A DNA stretch of 30,000 bases, taken from assembly GCA_905221605.1 (NCBI GenBank), contig CAJNDS010002745.1, positions 882,203 to 912,202 of the forward strand, read 5' to 3'. The first letter of the stretch is position 1; every line of letters begins with the position of its first letter. Shown piece by piece: positions 7,930 to 14,817 of the stretch. The position numbers were made by a program, and so were the translations under genes. A model generated the notes under the pieces. It did no database searches. It saw nothing but the letters and a program-made list of their open reading frames with translations, and was not told the DNA's origin. This DNA is from Symbiodinium natans (taxonomy: Eukaryota > Sar > Dinophyceae > Suessiales > Symbiodiniaceae).

Positions 7930-7995
7930 TCACTTGGGCACCCGCCACAGTTCGTACATGATGTCCAGGTCATGGGGGATGCCCTCGCACTTGGG
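7930..7995 (-). CDS. Terminal exon-like island
   Basis: The minus frame reads PKCEGIPHDLDIMYELWRVP then K and TGA at 7932-7930. Nearly every codon ends in G or C, and the bias disappears in the other frames. It is bordered on the minus-strand upstream side by a telomeric array (7993-8042). No family recognised. Confidence 0.38.
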   Translation of the reverse strand, partial: PKCEGIPHDLDIMYELWRVPK

Positions 7996-8042
7996 TTTAG
8001 GGTTTAGGCTTTAGGGTTTAGGGTTTAGGGTTTAGGGTTTAT
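7993..8042 (+). repeat. Interstitial telomeric array, TTTAGGG orientation
   Basis: Seven units with one TTTAGGC variant. Confidence 0.95.
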
Positions 8043-8199
8043 ACGGGTCTATAGGGCCCGAGCCCCCAACCGCCCAAGCACCCTAAACCCTAAAGCCTGA
8101 ACCCTCAAGCCAGTGGAACAGCCCACAGTGTGCTACGGCGGTTTCGGCTTCAGGGTTCAGCATTCAGGCTAGGCCTTAGGGTTTAAGACTTAGAAGGGA

Positions 8200-8236
8200 G
8201 GGAGAGAGCGAGAGAGAGAGAGAGAGAGAGAGAGAA
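8200..8236 (+). repeat. (GA)n microsatellite
   Basis: GGAGGGAGAGAGCG followed by an uninterrupted AG run into AAAATT. Confidence 0.97.
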
Positions 8237-8295
8237 AATTCAAATGAAGGAAAGAGAGTCATCCAGGGTGCGCACTATCGAGCTTCTAAGGTATT

Positions 8296-8396
8296 GGTCA
8301 CTTCTCTAAGTTATGGTCCCTGTTGGGGTCACTATCATAGGGCGACCCCTATTATTTAGGGCACCTGAAAAGGGACCATAATTTTGAGAACTGACC
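8296..8396. mobile_element. Foldback element family E, copy E1
   Basis: The arms 8296-8343 and 8349-8396 pair along almost their full length. The left arm starts GGTCACTTCTCTAAGTTATG; the reverse complement of the right arm starts GGTCAGTTCTCAAAATTATG. Both continue GTCCC. A second partial copy is at 9061. About 100 bp, no coding content. Confidence 0.65.
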
Positions 8397-8484
8397 CTTC
8401 AACCTGTCATGTGCCCAGAAGTTCAGGATCTAGGGCTCAGGGCCCAAATTTTCACACAGAACCTGAACCTTCCGAACCCTTCGA

Positions 8485-8548
8485 ACTAAACCCTAAACCC
8501 TAAACCCTGAACCCTAAACTCTAAACCCTAAACCCTAAACCCTACACT
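8485..8548 (-). repeat. Interstitial telomeric array, CCCTAAA orientation
   Basis: Nine units with CCCTGAA and CTCTAAA variants. Confidence 0.95.
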
Positions 8549-8563
8549 TGACAGGGCCCTAGA

Positions 8564-8655
8564 CTTGCCGCCTGGTCCTTCGTGGTCTCGTAGCCGAAGA
8601 GGTAGAAGACCTTCCTCATCTTATTGGAGGCCAGGGGGGTTCTTGCGGCCGGGGG
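8564..8655 (-). CDS. Exon-like island, unrecognised
   Basis: The minus frame reads RTPLASNKMRKVFYLFGYET then TKDQAA. In the NKMRKVFY... part every codon but one ends in G or C, the strongest codon bias seen in the window. The probable exon end is GCGGCAAG at 8564, followed by decayed telomeric DNA. No family recognised. Confidence 0.42.
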
Positions 8656-8716
8656 CCGTAGAGGAGTTTAGGGTTTAGGGTTCAGGGCTTCGGATTTAGG
8701 GGGTAGAGGGGTAGGG

Positions 8717-8797
8717 GTGTAACCATATTATAATGCTTACTTTATAAGGGATTGCAGAGCAAAAAAAAAGTAGACAAGGGTACCACTGGGCTACTAA
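8717..8797. mobile_element. TIR element family B, copy B2 (5' truncated)
   Basis: GTAACCATATTATAATGC, then TTACTTTATAAGGG, then GGGTACCACTGGGCTACTAAG match B3 at 10112. The CTTGGCAGCCCA left end is missing. A G14 tract follows at 8805-8818. Confidence 0.6.
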
Positions 8798-8804
8798 GTA
8801 GAGA

Positions 8805-8818
8805 GGGGGGGGGGGGGG
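8805..8818 (+). repeat. G14 homopolymer
   Basis: Uninterrupted G14 just after element B2, in a G-rich stretch leading into the next telomeric array. Confidence 0.97.
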
Positions 8819-8826
8819 AGTGGGGG

Positions 8827-8905
8827 GGTTGGGTTTAGGGTTTACGGTTTAGGGTTTAGGGTTTAGGGTTTAGGGTTTGGGGTTTGGGGTTTAGGGCTTA
8901 GGGGG
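8827..8905 (+). repeat. Interstitial telomeric array, TTTAGGG orientation
   Basis: About eleven units with TTTACGG and TTTGGGG variants. Confidence 0.95.
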
Positions 8906-8998
8906 TAAGGGAGATGACTCAGGGTTTGTAAAAATTAGGAGCCAGGTGTGGCCCGCCCAAGGCCCACTCGAAGGGCTTTACGGCTTTACATGGGTGGT

Positions 8999-9061
8999 AA
9001 ACCCTAAACCCTAAACCCTAGACCCTAAACCCTAAACCCTAACCCCTAAACCCTAAACCCT
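8999..9061 (-). repeat. Interstitial telomeric array abutting element E2
   Basis: Nine CCCTAAA units running directly into TATTATAATACGGCACC, the middle of a family E element whose left arm is absent. Confidence 0.95.
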
Positions 9062-9118
9062 ATTATAATACGGCACCTAATATTTAGGGTACCCCAAAAG
9101 GGGTCATAATTTTGACAG
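9062..9118. mobile_element. Family E element, copy E2, left arm missing
   Basis: Matches the loop and right arm of E1: TATTTAGGGTACC, AAAAGGGGTCATAATTTTGA. The left arm is replaced by the telomeric array, giving an element-array junction. Confidence 0.55.
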
Positions 9119-9149
9119 CCACCCACATGGAGGTCCTTGGATATTCTGG

Positions 9150-9215
9150 GCCTTAGGGTTTGAGGGTTTGGGGTTGAGGGTTTCAGGGTTTCGGGTTTAG
9201 GGTTTAGGGTTTAGG
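9150..9215 (+). repeat. Interstitial telomeric array, TTTAGGG orientation
   Basis: About nine degenerate units (TTGAGGG, TTTCAGGG, TTTCGGG). Confidence 0.9.
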
Positions 9216-9253
9216 GTTGGGCTCTAGGATTTAGGTTGAGGTCCTTGGATTTT

Positions 9254-9325
9254 CTAGGAACTTCGGCCAGGACTCTTGTAGCCAGCCCAGACGATAGCCG
9301 AGATGCACATGCAGCAAGGCTCCTT
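9254..9325 (-). CDS. Terminal exon-like island
   Basis: The minus frame reads KEPCCMCISAIVWAGYKSPG then RSS and TAG at 9256-9254. CTGGCTACAAGAGTC is echoed at 9675-9700 (CTGCTTACAAGAGTC), so part of this island may be duplicated 420 bp away. No family recognised. Confidence 0.28.
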   Translation of the reverse strand, partial: KEPCCMCISAIVWAGYKSPGRSS

Positions 9326-9341
9326 AGGCACTAACCCTAAA

Positions 9342-9420
9342 CCCTGAAACCCTGAAACCCTGAAACCCTGAAACCCTGAAACCCTGAAACCCTGAAACCC
9401 TGAAACCCTGAAACCCTGAA
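9342..9420 (-). repeat. 8-bp telomere-derived tandem array (CCCTGAAA)n
   Basis: Nine exact copies of the 8-mer CCCTGAAA plus a 7-mer CCCTGAA, followed without a break by perfect CCCTAAA 7-mers to 9490. The sharp switch of unit length points to expansion by slippage or recombination from one mutated unit, not to telomerase with a standard template. Confidence 0.97.
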
Positions 9421-9490
9421 CCCTAAACCCTAAACCCTAAACCCTAAACCCTAAACCCTAAACCCTAAACCCTAAACCCTAAACCCTAAG
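9421..9490 (-). repeat. Interstitial telomeric array, CCCTAAA orientation
   Basis: Ten perfect units directly continuing the 8-mer array. Confidence 0.97.
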
Positions 9491-9563
9491 CCGGCTGGGA
9501 TATGCCTTAAGGACACCAAGCCATTCACTCCTAGGCTGCCCCTTTAAGGCCCCTGAGAATATT

Positions 9564-9645
9564 CGGTTTAGGGCTTAGGGCTTAGGCTTCGAGCTTAGGG
9601 TTTAGGGTTTAGGGTTTAGGGTTCAGGGTTCAGGGTTTGGGGCAA
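9564..9645 (+). repeat. Interstitial telomeric array, TTTAGGG orientation
   Basis: CTTAGGG units at the left, TTTAGGG in the middle, TTCAGGG at the right: a gradient of variants. Confidence 0.93.
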
Positions 9646-9719
9646 CCAATAGGGGAAGATAGAAAATATCCCCAGCGCCGACCCAGACTCTTGTAAGCAG
9701 GCCTGAAAGTTGTGGGGGC

Positions 9720-9800
9720 TTGGGGTTTAGGGTTTAGGGTTTAGGATTTAGGGTTTAGGGTTTAGGGTTTAGGGTTTAGGGCTTTGGGTTGAGGATTCGG
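9720..9800 (+). repeat. Interstitial telomeric array, TTTAGGG orientation
   Basis: About ten units with one TTTAGGA. Confidence 0.95.
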
Positions 9801-9808
9801 GAAACAAG

Positions 9809-9934
9809 CTTCCATCAGCCTTTAAGGGCGGGACATGCACTGGAATTTTGGAAATGCCGGGGGCGATTCCTGCAAAAGCCATGCTAGGTTGGCCCGTTAG
9901 AGCCGCTGAAAAGACTCCTGGTTTTGGGATTTAG
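9809..9934 (+). CDS. Exon-like island, unrecognised
   Basis: The + frame is open from the preceding array to a TAG made by the next one; sample KGGTCTGILEMPGAIPAKAM then LGWPVRAAEKTPGFG. Gly/Pro/Ala-rich and non-repetitive. It may begin after ACAAG at 9808. No family recognised. Confidence 0.36.
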   Translation, partial: LPSAFKGGTCTGILEMPGAIPAKAMLGWPVRAAEKTPGFGI

Positions 9935-9992
9935 GGTTTAGGGTTTAGGGTTTAGGGTTTAGGGTTTAAGGTCTAGGGTTTAGGGTTTAGGG
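9929..9992 (+). repeat. Interstitial telomeric array, TTTAGGG orientation
   Basis: About nine units following GGTTTTGGGA. Confidence 0.95.
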
Positions 9993-10019
9993 GTTACCGG
10001 CTACCGGAAGCGGTGCCCT

Positions 10020-10113
10020 TCATCTGCCCTCCAGGATGATCTCAAGCTGTTGGATCGTGATGGTTGCGAGGCCTTCTACATGAGCACCATGCCACGCCAA
10101 GGATAAACCTTCT
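10020..10113 (-). CDS. Terminal exon-like island, unrecognised
   Basis: The minus frame reads EGLSLAWHGAHVEGLATITI then QQLEIILEGR and TGA at 10022-10020. The open frame continues upstream only through element B3 (10112-10222), so the real island stops there. No family recognised. Confidence 0.36.
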
Positions 10114-10222
10114 TGGCAGCCCAGTAACCATACTACAATAAGGGCACCCTTTGTTGGGCTGGTTACTTTATAAGGGAACCCAGAACCCAAAAAAAGGGTA
10201 AAGGGTACCACTGGGCTACCTA
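10112..10222. mobile_element. TIR element family B, copy B3
   Basis: The left end CTTGGCAGCCCAGTAACC is inverted relative to the right end GGGTACCACTGGGCTACC. The core ATAAGGGCACCCTTTGTTGG ... TTTATAAGGGAACCC ... AAAAAAAGGGTAAAGGG matches family A's core (AAAAGGGTGCCCTTTTTTGG ... AAAAAAAGGGGAATAAGGG), so A and B look related with different ends. Confidence 0.65.
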
Positions 10223-10344
10223 GCCTTTGATAACCTTAACGAACCCCAAGAAACATGACAGCCCTGAACTATCAAATCGGAATCCCCGGAAAGGCTCTAC
10301 TGGCCATAAACCCAAACGCCGACACCCTAATAATTCTAAACTAA

Positions 10345-10432
10345 GCCCTGAACCCTGAACCCTGAACCCCAAACCCCAAACCCGAAAGCCTAAACCTAAA
10401 GACCACCCCCTAAACCCCAAACCCCTTAACCT
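10345..10432 (-). repeat. Degenerate telomeric array, CCCTAAA orientation
   Basis: CCCTGAA, CCCCAAA and CCTAAAC variants; few perfect units. Confidence 0.8.
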
Positions 10433-10433
10433 T

Positions 10434-10526
10434 AGACCAGGGCACGTGAGTGCTCAAGAACACGCAGGCGGCCGGATCCGGCCGCTCCTCCGGCGGCCTC
10501 ACAGGAGCCGCCACTTGCAGGGGCTT
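10434..10526 (-). CDS. Exon-like island, unrecognised
   Basis: Minus frame KPLQVAAPVRPPEERPDPAA then CVFLSTHVPWSKVKG, with GC-rich third positions. The + frames are also open, so strand is uncertain. Confidence 0.25.
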
Positions 10527-10554
10527 TTTGTGGGGTTTAGAGGGTTTGGGCTCC

Positions 10555-10640
10555 TTAAACCCTAAAAAACCTAAAACGCTATACCCTAAACCCTTAACCC
10601 TTAACCCTAAAACCTAAACCCTAACCCTAAACCGTAAGAC
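10555..10640 (-). repeat. Degenerate telomeric array, CCCTAAA orientation
   Basis: CCCTAAA units mixed with CCTAAAA and CCCTTAA indel variants. Confidence 0.8.
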
Positions 10641-10872
10641 TTTTAAAAGTTTAGGGTGAAGGCCTTTTTAGAGGTTTGGGTGCACACTGGATCTGGGTAG
10701 GTCGTCGAGTTCCGGGTCTTGGGCTCAGACTGGGGGGGGGGGAGGTCGGGGAGCTCTTGGCTTGGGCTCGGCGTTGAGCGCTCCCAGACCAGTGTTCCCT
10801 AAAGGTTTAGGCTTTAAGGTTTAGCTACCCCTATACCCTAAATCTTAAACCCCTGCGTAGGCTGGGTTGTGA

Positions 10873-10935
10873 GGACTGCTGCAGGCATATGAACAGCTAC
10901 TGCTCGGAGATCACGCTCCAAGCACCGAAGGATAG
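10873..10935 (+). CDS. Terminal exon-like island
   Basis: Short + frame GLLQAYEQLLLGDHAPSTEG ending at TAG (10933-10935). No family recognised. Confidence 0.24.
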   Translation, partial: GLLQAYEQLLLGDHAPSTEG

Positions 10936-11005
10936 GGCAAAAGCTCAGAACCCTCAACTCCAAACAGGTTTCCCCCAAATGTCTCACAAGCCCTCAAACT
11001 GAAAC

Positions 11006-11068
11006 TCCTAAACCCTAAACCCTAAGCCCTAAACCCTAAACCCTAAACCCTAAACCCTTAACCCTAAA
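11006..11068 (-). repeat. Interstitial telomeric array, CCCTAAA orientation
   Basis: Nine units, immediately next to the minus-strand island at 11069. In transcript orientation the exon end AGGAAG is followed directly by TTTAGGG. Confidence 0.95.
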
Positions 11069-11182
11069 CTTCCTGTTCTGCTTGCTGAAGCGGATCCTGG
11101 TGGCGCACGCAGTAATCCACATCCAGCGCTTCGTCTCGCGGTAGGGCGGTGGGGCTGCTCGTTCCACCCGCTTGTAGTACTC
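11069..11182 (-). CDS. Exon-like island, unrecognised basic/aromatic segment
   Basis: The minus frame is open across the whole 114 bp: EYYKRVERAAPPPYRETKRW then MWITACATRIRFSKQNRK. Composition and GC3 are strongly protein-like and no other frame competes. Both edges coincide with telomeric arrays (11006-11068 and 11184-11281), with CCCTAAAG as the upstream junction in transcript orientation. No family recognised. One of the most convincing islands. Confidence 0.45.
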
Positions 11183-11183
11183 T

Positions 11184-11281
11184 TTAGGGTTTAGGGTTTA
11201 GGGTTTAGGGTTTAGGGTTTAGGGTTTAGGGTTTAGGGTTTAGGGTTTAGGGTTTAGGGTTTAGGGTTTAGGGTTTAGGGT
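11184..11281 (+). repeat. Interstitial telomeric array, TTTAGGG orientation
   Basis: Fourteen perfect units, little decayed and so probably young. Confidence 0.97.
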
Positions 11282-11282
11282 C

Positions 11283-11409
11283 CTTGACTCAATCATTGTC
11301 GGTGGCTCCGTCGCAACAGGGGGCGGCTCCGTCGCCTGCTCTCCCAGCGCCTTGGAGCTAACCAAGGCTGGTTCTGTTCCTCCACCACCTAAAAACGCCG
11401 CCAAAACCC
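11283..11409 (+). CDS. Exon-like island with GTAAGC donor
   Basis: The + frame is open from the array: VGGSVATGGGSVACSPSALE then LTKAGSVPPPPKNAAKT. A GTAAGC donor lies at 11410 and the frame would otherwise stop at TAG 11427. VGGSV/TGGGSV is a small internal repeat. No family recognised. Confidence 0.36.
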
Positions 11410-11461
11410 GTAAGCACTTTGGTACCTAGGGGGTGCACATACGGTTTAGGGTTTAGGGTTG

Positions 11462-11554
11462 GACCCTAAACCCTAAACCCTAAACCCTAAACCCTAAACC
11501 CTAAACCCTAAACCCTAAACCCTAAACCCTAAACCCTAAACCCTAAACCCCAAT
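11462..11554 (-). repeat. Interstitial telomeric array, CCCTAAA orientation
   Basis: Thirteen perfect units. They are preceded by TTTAGGGTTTAGGGTTGGA (11442-11460), so two arrays meet head to head. Confidence 0.97.
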
Positions 11555-11740
11555 CAGGGTCACAGGATTAAGGGTCTCTTTTTTAGGGGTCCTTTCTGGT
11601 TGTATCCCTTACCAACCCCACATAACCTGAAACCCAGCCCGGGCTTGGAGTTTAGGGTTTAGGGTTTAGGGCTTAGGGCTTAGGGCTTAGGGTTTATAGA
11701 AATTGTATAGGGTTTGGGTCCGAAAAAACTCCTTTGGCAC

Positions 11741-11783
11741 CGGCCAACCTTTTCTTCATAAATCGAGATAAAAAGGTTGGCCG
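11741..11783. repeat. Hairpin next to the large palindrome
   Basis: CGGCCAACCTTTT (11741-11753) and its reverse complement (11771-11783) with a 17 nt loop. The same CCGGCCAACCT motif is the building block of the palindrome that follows. Confidence 0.8.
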
Positions 11784-11788
11784 ATAAA

Positions 11789-11948
11789 AAAACTCGTGAG
11801 TCAGCCTTTTTCACCGGCCAACCTTGTGTTCTTTTTTTCAAGAGAACAGGTTGGCCGGTGAAAAAGCGCGCTTTTTCACCGGCTAACCTGTTCTCTTGAA
11901 AAAAAGAACACAAGGTTGGCCGGTGAAAAAGGCTGACTCACGAGTTTT
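11789..11948. repeat. 160 bp near-perfect palindrome
   Basis: Two 80 bp arms meet at GCGCGC (centre between 11868 and 11869) with no spacer and one mismatch (11884 T against the expected C). Within each arm CACCGGCCAACCT and AACAGGTTGGCCGGTG are themselves inverted repeats. The 77-codon minus frame across 11680-11913 is a by-product of this repeat. It could be a foldback element, a cruciform-forming site, or an inverted duplication created at a break. Confidence 0.95.
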
Positions 11949-11980
11949 GTGTTTTAAAACTATGTTTCAGTTTTTTCTTG

Positions 11981-12476
11981 GGGGGAGGGGTGAGGGAATG
12001 GGGCCCATTTGGGGCGAGATCTAGGGGGAGATCTGGAGGGAGACCTGGGGGGATTTGGTGGGGAGATCTGGGGAGAGATGGGCGGAGATCTGGAGATCTG
12101 GGAGTGAAGATTTGGGGGGGAGATCTGGAAAGAGATCTCGGGAGAGGGGGGGAGGAGACGTTGGGGATGGGGGGGGAGATCTGGGCGAGATCTGGGGAGA
12201 TCTGGGGATTTCCCCAGATGTGGGGGAGATCTGGGGGGAGATCTGCGAGGAGATCTGGTGGGATCTGGGAGAGTAGGGGAGATGTTGGGGAGATCTGGGC
12301 AGAGATGTGAGGGAGATTGGGGGGGGAGAGATCTGGGGGAGGGATGAGGAGGGGAGGAGAGGGGATGAGAGCAGGGGATGAGAGGAGAGGAGAGGATGAG
12401 AGGAGGGGCGGGGAGGAGGGGAAGGGGAGGAGGGAGGAGGAGGGGAGGAGGGAGGAGAGGAGGGAAGGGAGGAGGG
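11981..12476 (+). repeat. Polypurine block with AGATCT minisatellite
   Basis: About 500 bp, almost all G and A on the + strand. From 12015 to 12335 AGATCT occurs about 15 times in GGGGAGATCTGG-like units of irregular 11-20 bp spacing; from 12336 on only GGGGAGGA-type units remain. The long open frames here (a proline/serine-rich minus frame, Gly/Arg-rich plus frames) are low-complexity artefacts. Confidence 0.95.
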
Positions 12477-12478
12477 AA

Positions 12479-12503
12479 GGGGGGGGGGGGGGGGGGGGGG
12501 GGG
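12479..12503 (+). repeat. G25 homopolymer
   Basis: Twenty-five consecutive G at the end of the polypurine block. Such runs are length-unstable and prone to sequencing error. Confidence 0.95.
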
Positions 12504-12507
12504 AGAG

Positions 12508-12562
12508 GTTTAAGTAAATTGAGCATTTGGCCTAGGAGTGTGTTGGCTTAATTTACTTAAAC
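12508..12562. mobile_element. Small inverted repeat after the G-tract
   Basis: GTTTAAGTAAATT (12508-12520) pairs exactly with AATTTACTTAAAC (12550-12562); one mismatch further in, GC pairs again. Possibly a 55 bp foldback remnant. Confidence 0.4.
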
Positions 12563-12647
12563 TCAGCTTGTCAGCTGTTTAGATAAAAAAAAAAACCTTG
12601 GAAAATTCAGAATGTGACCACAAACAATTTCTATTTATTTTGGCTTG

Positions 12648-12744
12648 AGGGTTTAGGGTTTAGGGTTTAGGGTTTAGGGTTTAGGGTTTAGGGTTTAGGG
12701 TTTAGGGTTTAGGGTTTAGGGTTTAGGGTTTAGGGTTTAGGGTC
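12648..12744 (+). repeat. Interstitial telomeric array, TTTAGGG orientation
   Basis: About fourteen perfect units. Just before them, ATTTTGGCTTGAG (12637-12649) differs at two positions from the spliced-leader-like motif ATTTTGGCTCAAG. Confidence 0.97.
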
Positions 12745-12841
12745 CAAGCGAAAAAACACTTCGCAGGGGCCAGGATTTGCGGTTTAGGGCTTACCTGTCG
12801 GCTCTTGCAAGGAAATTCGGGGATGAGGCGTCTCACAGCCC

Positions 12842-13002
12842 CCTTGAGCCCTAAACACTACACCCTAAACCCTAGACCCTAACCCCCCTAAACCCTAAAC
12901 CCTAAACCCTAAACCCTAAACCCTAAACCCTAAACCTTAAACCCTAAACCCTAAACCCTAAACCCTAAACCCTAAACCCCAAACTAAAAACCCTAAACCC
13001 AA
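12842..13002 (-). repeat. Interstitial telomeric array, CCCTAAA orientation
   Basis: About twenty units; decayed at both edges, perfect in the centre. Confidence 0.96.
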
Positions 13003-13098
13003 GTTTGCGGGCCTAGGTTGGAGGTTGAGGGTTTGGGACATAGGTCTATGTCTTGAGGGCTTGGGGGCTCGAGAGAATAGGGTGTAAGGTCTTGCAGC

Positions 13099-13290
13099 TT
13101 GGGTTTAGGGTTGAGGGTTGAGGGTTGAGGGTTGAGGGCTGAGGGTTGAGGGTTTAGGGTTTAGGGTTTAGGGTCTAGGATTTAGGGTTTAGGGTTTAGG
13201 GATTAGGGTTTAGGGCTCAGGGTTTAGGGTCAGGGTTAGGTTTGAGGGTTTAAGGCTGAGGGTTTACGGTTTAAGGTGTAATGATCTGCG
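13099..13290 (+). repeat. Degenerate telomeric array with TTGAGGG block
   Basis: Six TTGAGGG/CTGAGGG units in a row precede TTTAGGG units, then decay. Confidence 0.92.
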
Positions 13291-13604
13291 ACGATCTGCC
13301 GCTGCCGCCCCGCCTCTCACTGAGCTTCTTCATGGTATGCCTGAATCAGAAGAATTAAGAAGCACCGAGAAGCACTGATAAAGGACGGAGTAGAAGACCC
13401 AAACCCTATACTGCCCTTAGGCACTTTAGATCCCCAAGCAACCTACAAAGAGAACCTCACCCTAAACCCTCAAAAACAATTGTAAGACTTGGGTAGGGTT
13501 TAGGGTTTAGGGTTTAGGATTTAGGGTTAACAGCTTAGGACACACAAAGAACCGCACAATCCGCAAACCCTAAACATGAGACCCTGCGCCCTGTGCCCGA
13601 AATC

Positions 13605-13720
13605 CTAAGCCCTAAACCCTAAACCCTAAACCCTGAACCCTGAACCCTGAACCCTAAACCCTTAACCCTAAACCCAAAACCCAAAACCCTAGACCCTAAA
13701 CCCTAAGCCCTAAGCCCAAC
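13605..13720 (-). repeat. Interstitial telomeric array with CCCTGAA block
   Basis: Three consecutive CCCTGAA units sit inside CCCTAAA units. Confidence 0.94.
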
Positions 13721-13774
13721 TGGCCGCCACGGTACACCTCACCATGGAAGAGGGGGCATTCCATCTCGTTGTTC
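13721..13774 (-). CDS. Exon-like island with acceptor
   Basis: Minus strand: CCCACCTAG/G then NNEMECPLFHGEVYRGGQL. Short but protein-like. No family recognised. Confidence 0.27.
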
Positions 13775-13784
13775 CTAGGTGGGA

Positions 13785-13872
13785 TTAGGGTTCAGGGCTT
13801 AGGGCTTAGGGTTTAGGGTTTGGGGTTTGGGGTTTAGGGTTTAGGGTAGGGTTTAGGGTTTAGGGTTGAGGG
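13785..13872 (+). repeat. Interstitial telomeric array, TTTAGGG orientation
   Basis: About eleven units with CTTAGGG, TTTGGGG and TTGAGGG variants. Confidence 0.93.
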
Positions 13873-13965
13873 TTATTGTTGTCCAAAGCTGTAGGCTTCT
13901 AGCTTGGCCCCTTAGACCGTCTGAAAATACTCCGAAATATCTTCGCCAGCCCAAGTAAGGGGGGG

Positions 13966-14052
13966 TAGGGTTTAGGATTGGGGTTTAGGGTCTAGGGTTT
14001 AGGGTTGAGGGTTGAGGGATAAGGGTTTAGAGTTTAGGGTTGAGGGTTTCAG
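13966..14052 (+). repeat. Degenerate telomeric array
   Basis: TTTAGGA, TCTAGGG and TTGAGGG variants. The island before it (13912-13959, minus) reads LTWAGEDISEYFQTV then stop, too short to list separately. Confidence 0.88.
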
Positions 14053-14158
14053 GTTATTACAATGTCCCAGGGGCGTAGTGAGTGCAGGTTCAGGGTACAG
14101 CGTAAACGCTAAGCCCTAACACCCAAGTCTTTATATAAGGGCGTTAAGAATTAAATTG

Positions 14159-14160
14159 TT

Positions 14161-14191
<31 letters not shown>
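14159..14191 (+). repeat. T12-G21 homopolymer junction
   Basis: Twelve T followed directly by twenty-one G, then GATCAG. Adjacent homopolymers of this length are unusual and are error-prone in any read type. No coding signal in 14050-14390. Confidence 0.96.
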
Positions 14192-14192
<1 letters not shown>

Positions 14193-14544
14193 TCAGTATA
14201 CTAAATTTATATAGGGACCAAAAGGGAAACTAATATGTAGGGGCCTTGAGACTTAGAATAGGGTGTTTGGGGGGCAAGCGGACATAGTCTGGTGCTTTTT
14301 CAGAACAAAATTAGAATACGTTTTATGTATTTTGACATCTATGACTGCTATGTTAGACTCCTAAACCCTGAGCCCTACAGCAGCAACACGGCATAAATGA
14401 TTCTTCATGAGGAAACGAACCCGAGCTTAATGGGTTGCAAGGTAGGGCAGACTTACTCTATCTAGTGTTGGATACCGAAAGGGTTTCGGGTTTAGGGTTT
14501 AGGCTTTCGGCTTTGGGTTTTAGGTTGGGGGCTTAGGGGAGGGT

Positions 14545-14652
14545 TGGTCTTCGAATCCCAAAATCACTGCCTTCCCAAGCAAGGACAAGTTCCCGATTTT
14601 GGTAGGTTCTCTAGAAGTACGACATAAGGAATCCGAAAAGCCTTTTGAAAAT
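14545..14652 (+). CDS. Exon-like island with GTAAGT donor
   Basis: The + frame NPKITAFPSKDKFPILVGSL then EVRHKESEKPFEN is followed by a consensus GTAAGTAAG donor at 14653. The strand is unambiguous: charged composition and stops in the other + frames. No family recognised. Among the best islands. Confidence 0.45.
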
Positions 14653-14724
14653 GTAAGTAAGCTCCGGGAGGTTCCATCAACCCTAAACCCGAAACCCTAA
14701 ACCCTAAACCCTAAACCCTAGTAG
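14653..14724 (+). other. Candidate 72-bp intron containing telomeric repeats
   Basis: Begins GTAAGTAAGC and ends CCCTAGTAG; the CCCTAAA array occupies most of its 3' half. It joins two + strand open islands. Needs transcript support. Confidence 0.33.
14680..14722 (-). repeat. Interstitial telomeric array, CCCTAAA orientation
   Basis: Six units lying between the donor of the preceding island and the AG acceptor (CCCTAGTAG) of the next, so this array may be inside one intron. Confidence 0.94.
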
Positions 14725-14775
14725 AACAAGGCTCGTGTCTGCGATGATGGTCGGAAGACCTTCGCAGTCTCGCCT
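14725..14775 (+). CDS. Exon-like island, continuation candidate
   Basis: Directly after CCCTAGTAG the + frame reads NKARVCDDGRKTFAVSP. It could be spliced to the island ending at 14652, with the 72 bp between them (14653-14724, GTAAGT...TAG) as an intron containing six telomeric units. Confidence 0.36.
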
Positions 14776-14817
14776 AGGCATCGGGTTGGGAGTTTGTTGG
14801 GTTGCTGGGTTGTTGGG

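Noticed and set aside
9342-9420. CRISPR-like regular repeat
   Set aside because: Units are 8 bp with no spacers; it is a simple tandem repeat.
11680-11913. 77-codon minus ORF with repeated motifs
   Set aside because: It spans one arm and part of the other arm of the palindrome plus telomere-like DNA; internal similarity is due to the inverted motifs.
11960-12526. 188-codon proline/serine-rich minus-strand ORF
   Set aside because: It is the translation of the polypurine minisatellite and the G25 tract; the + strand is also open in overlapping frames, as expected for low-complexity DNA.
12637-12649. Additional spliced-leader-like motif ATTTTGGCTTGAG
   Set aside because: Two mismatches in 13 and immediately followed by a telomeric array; not distinguishable from chance.
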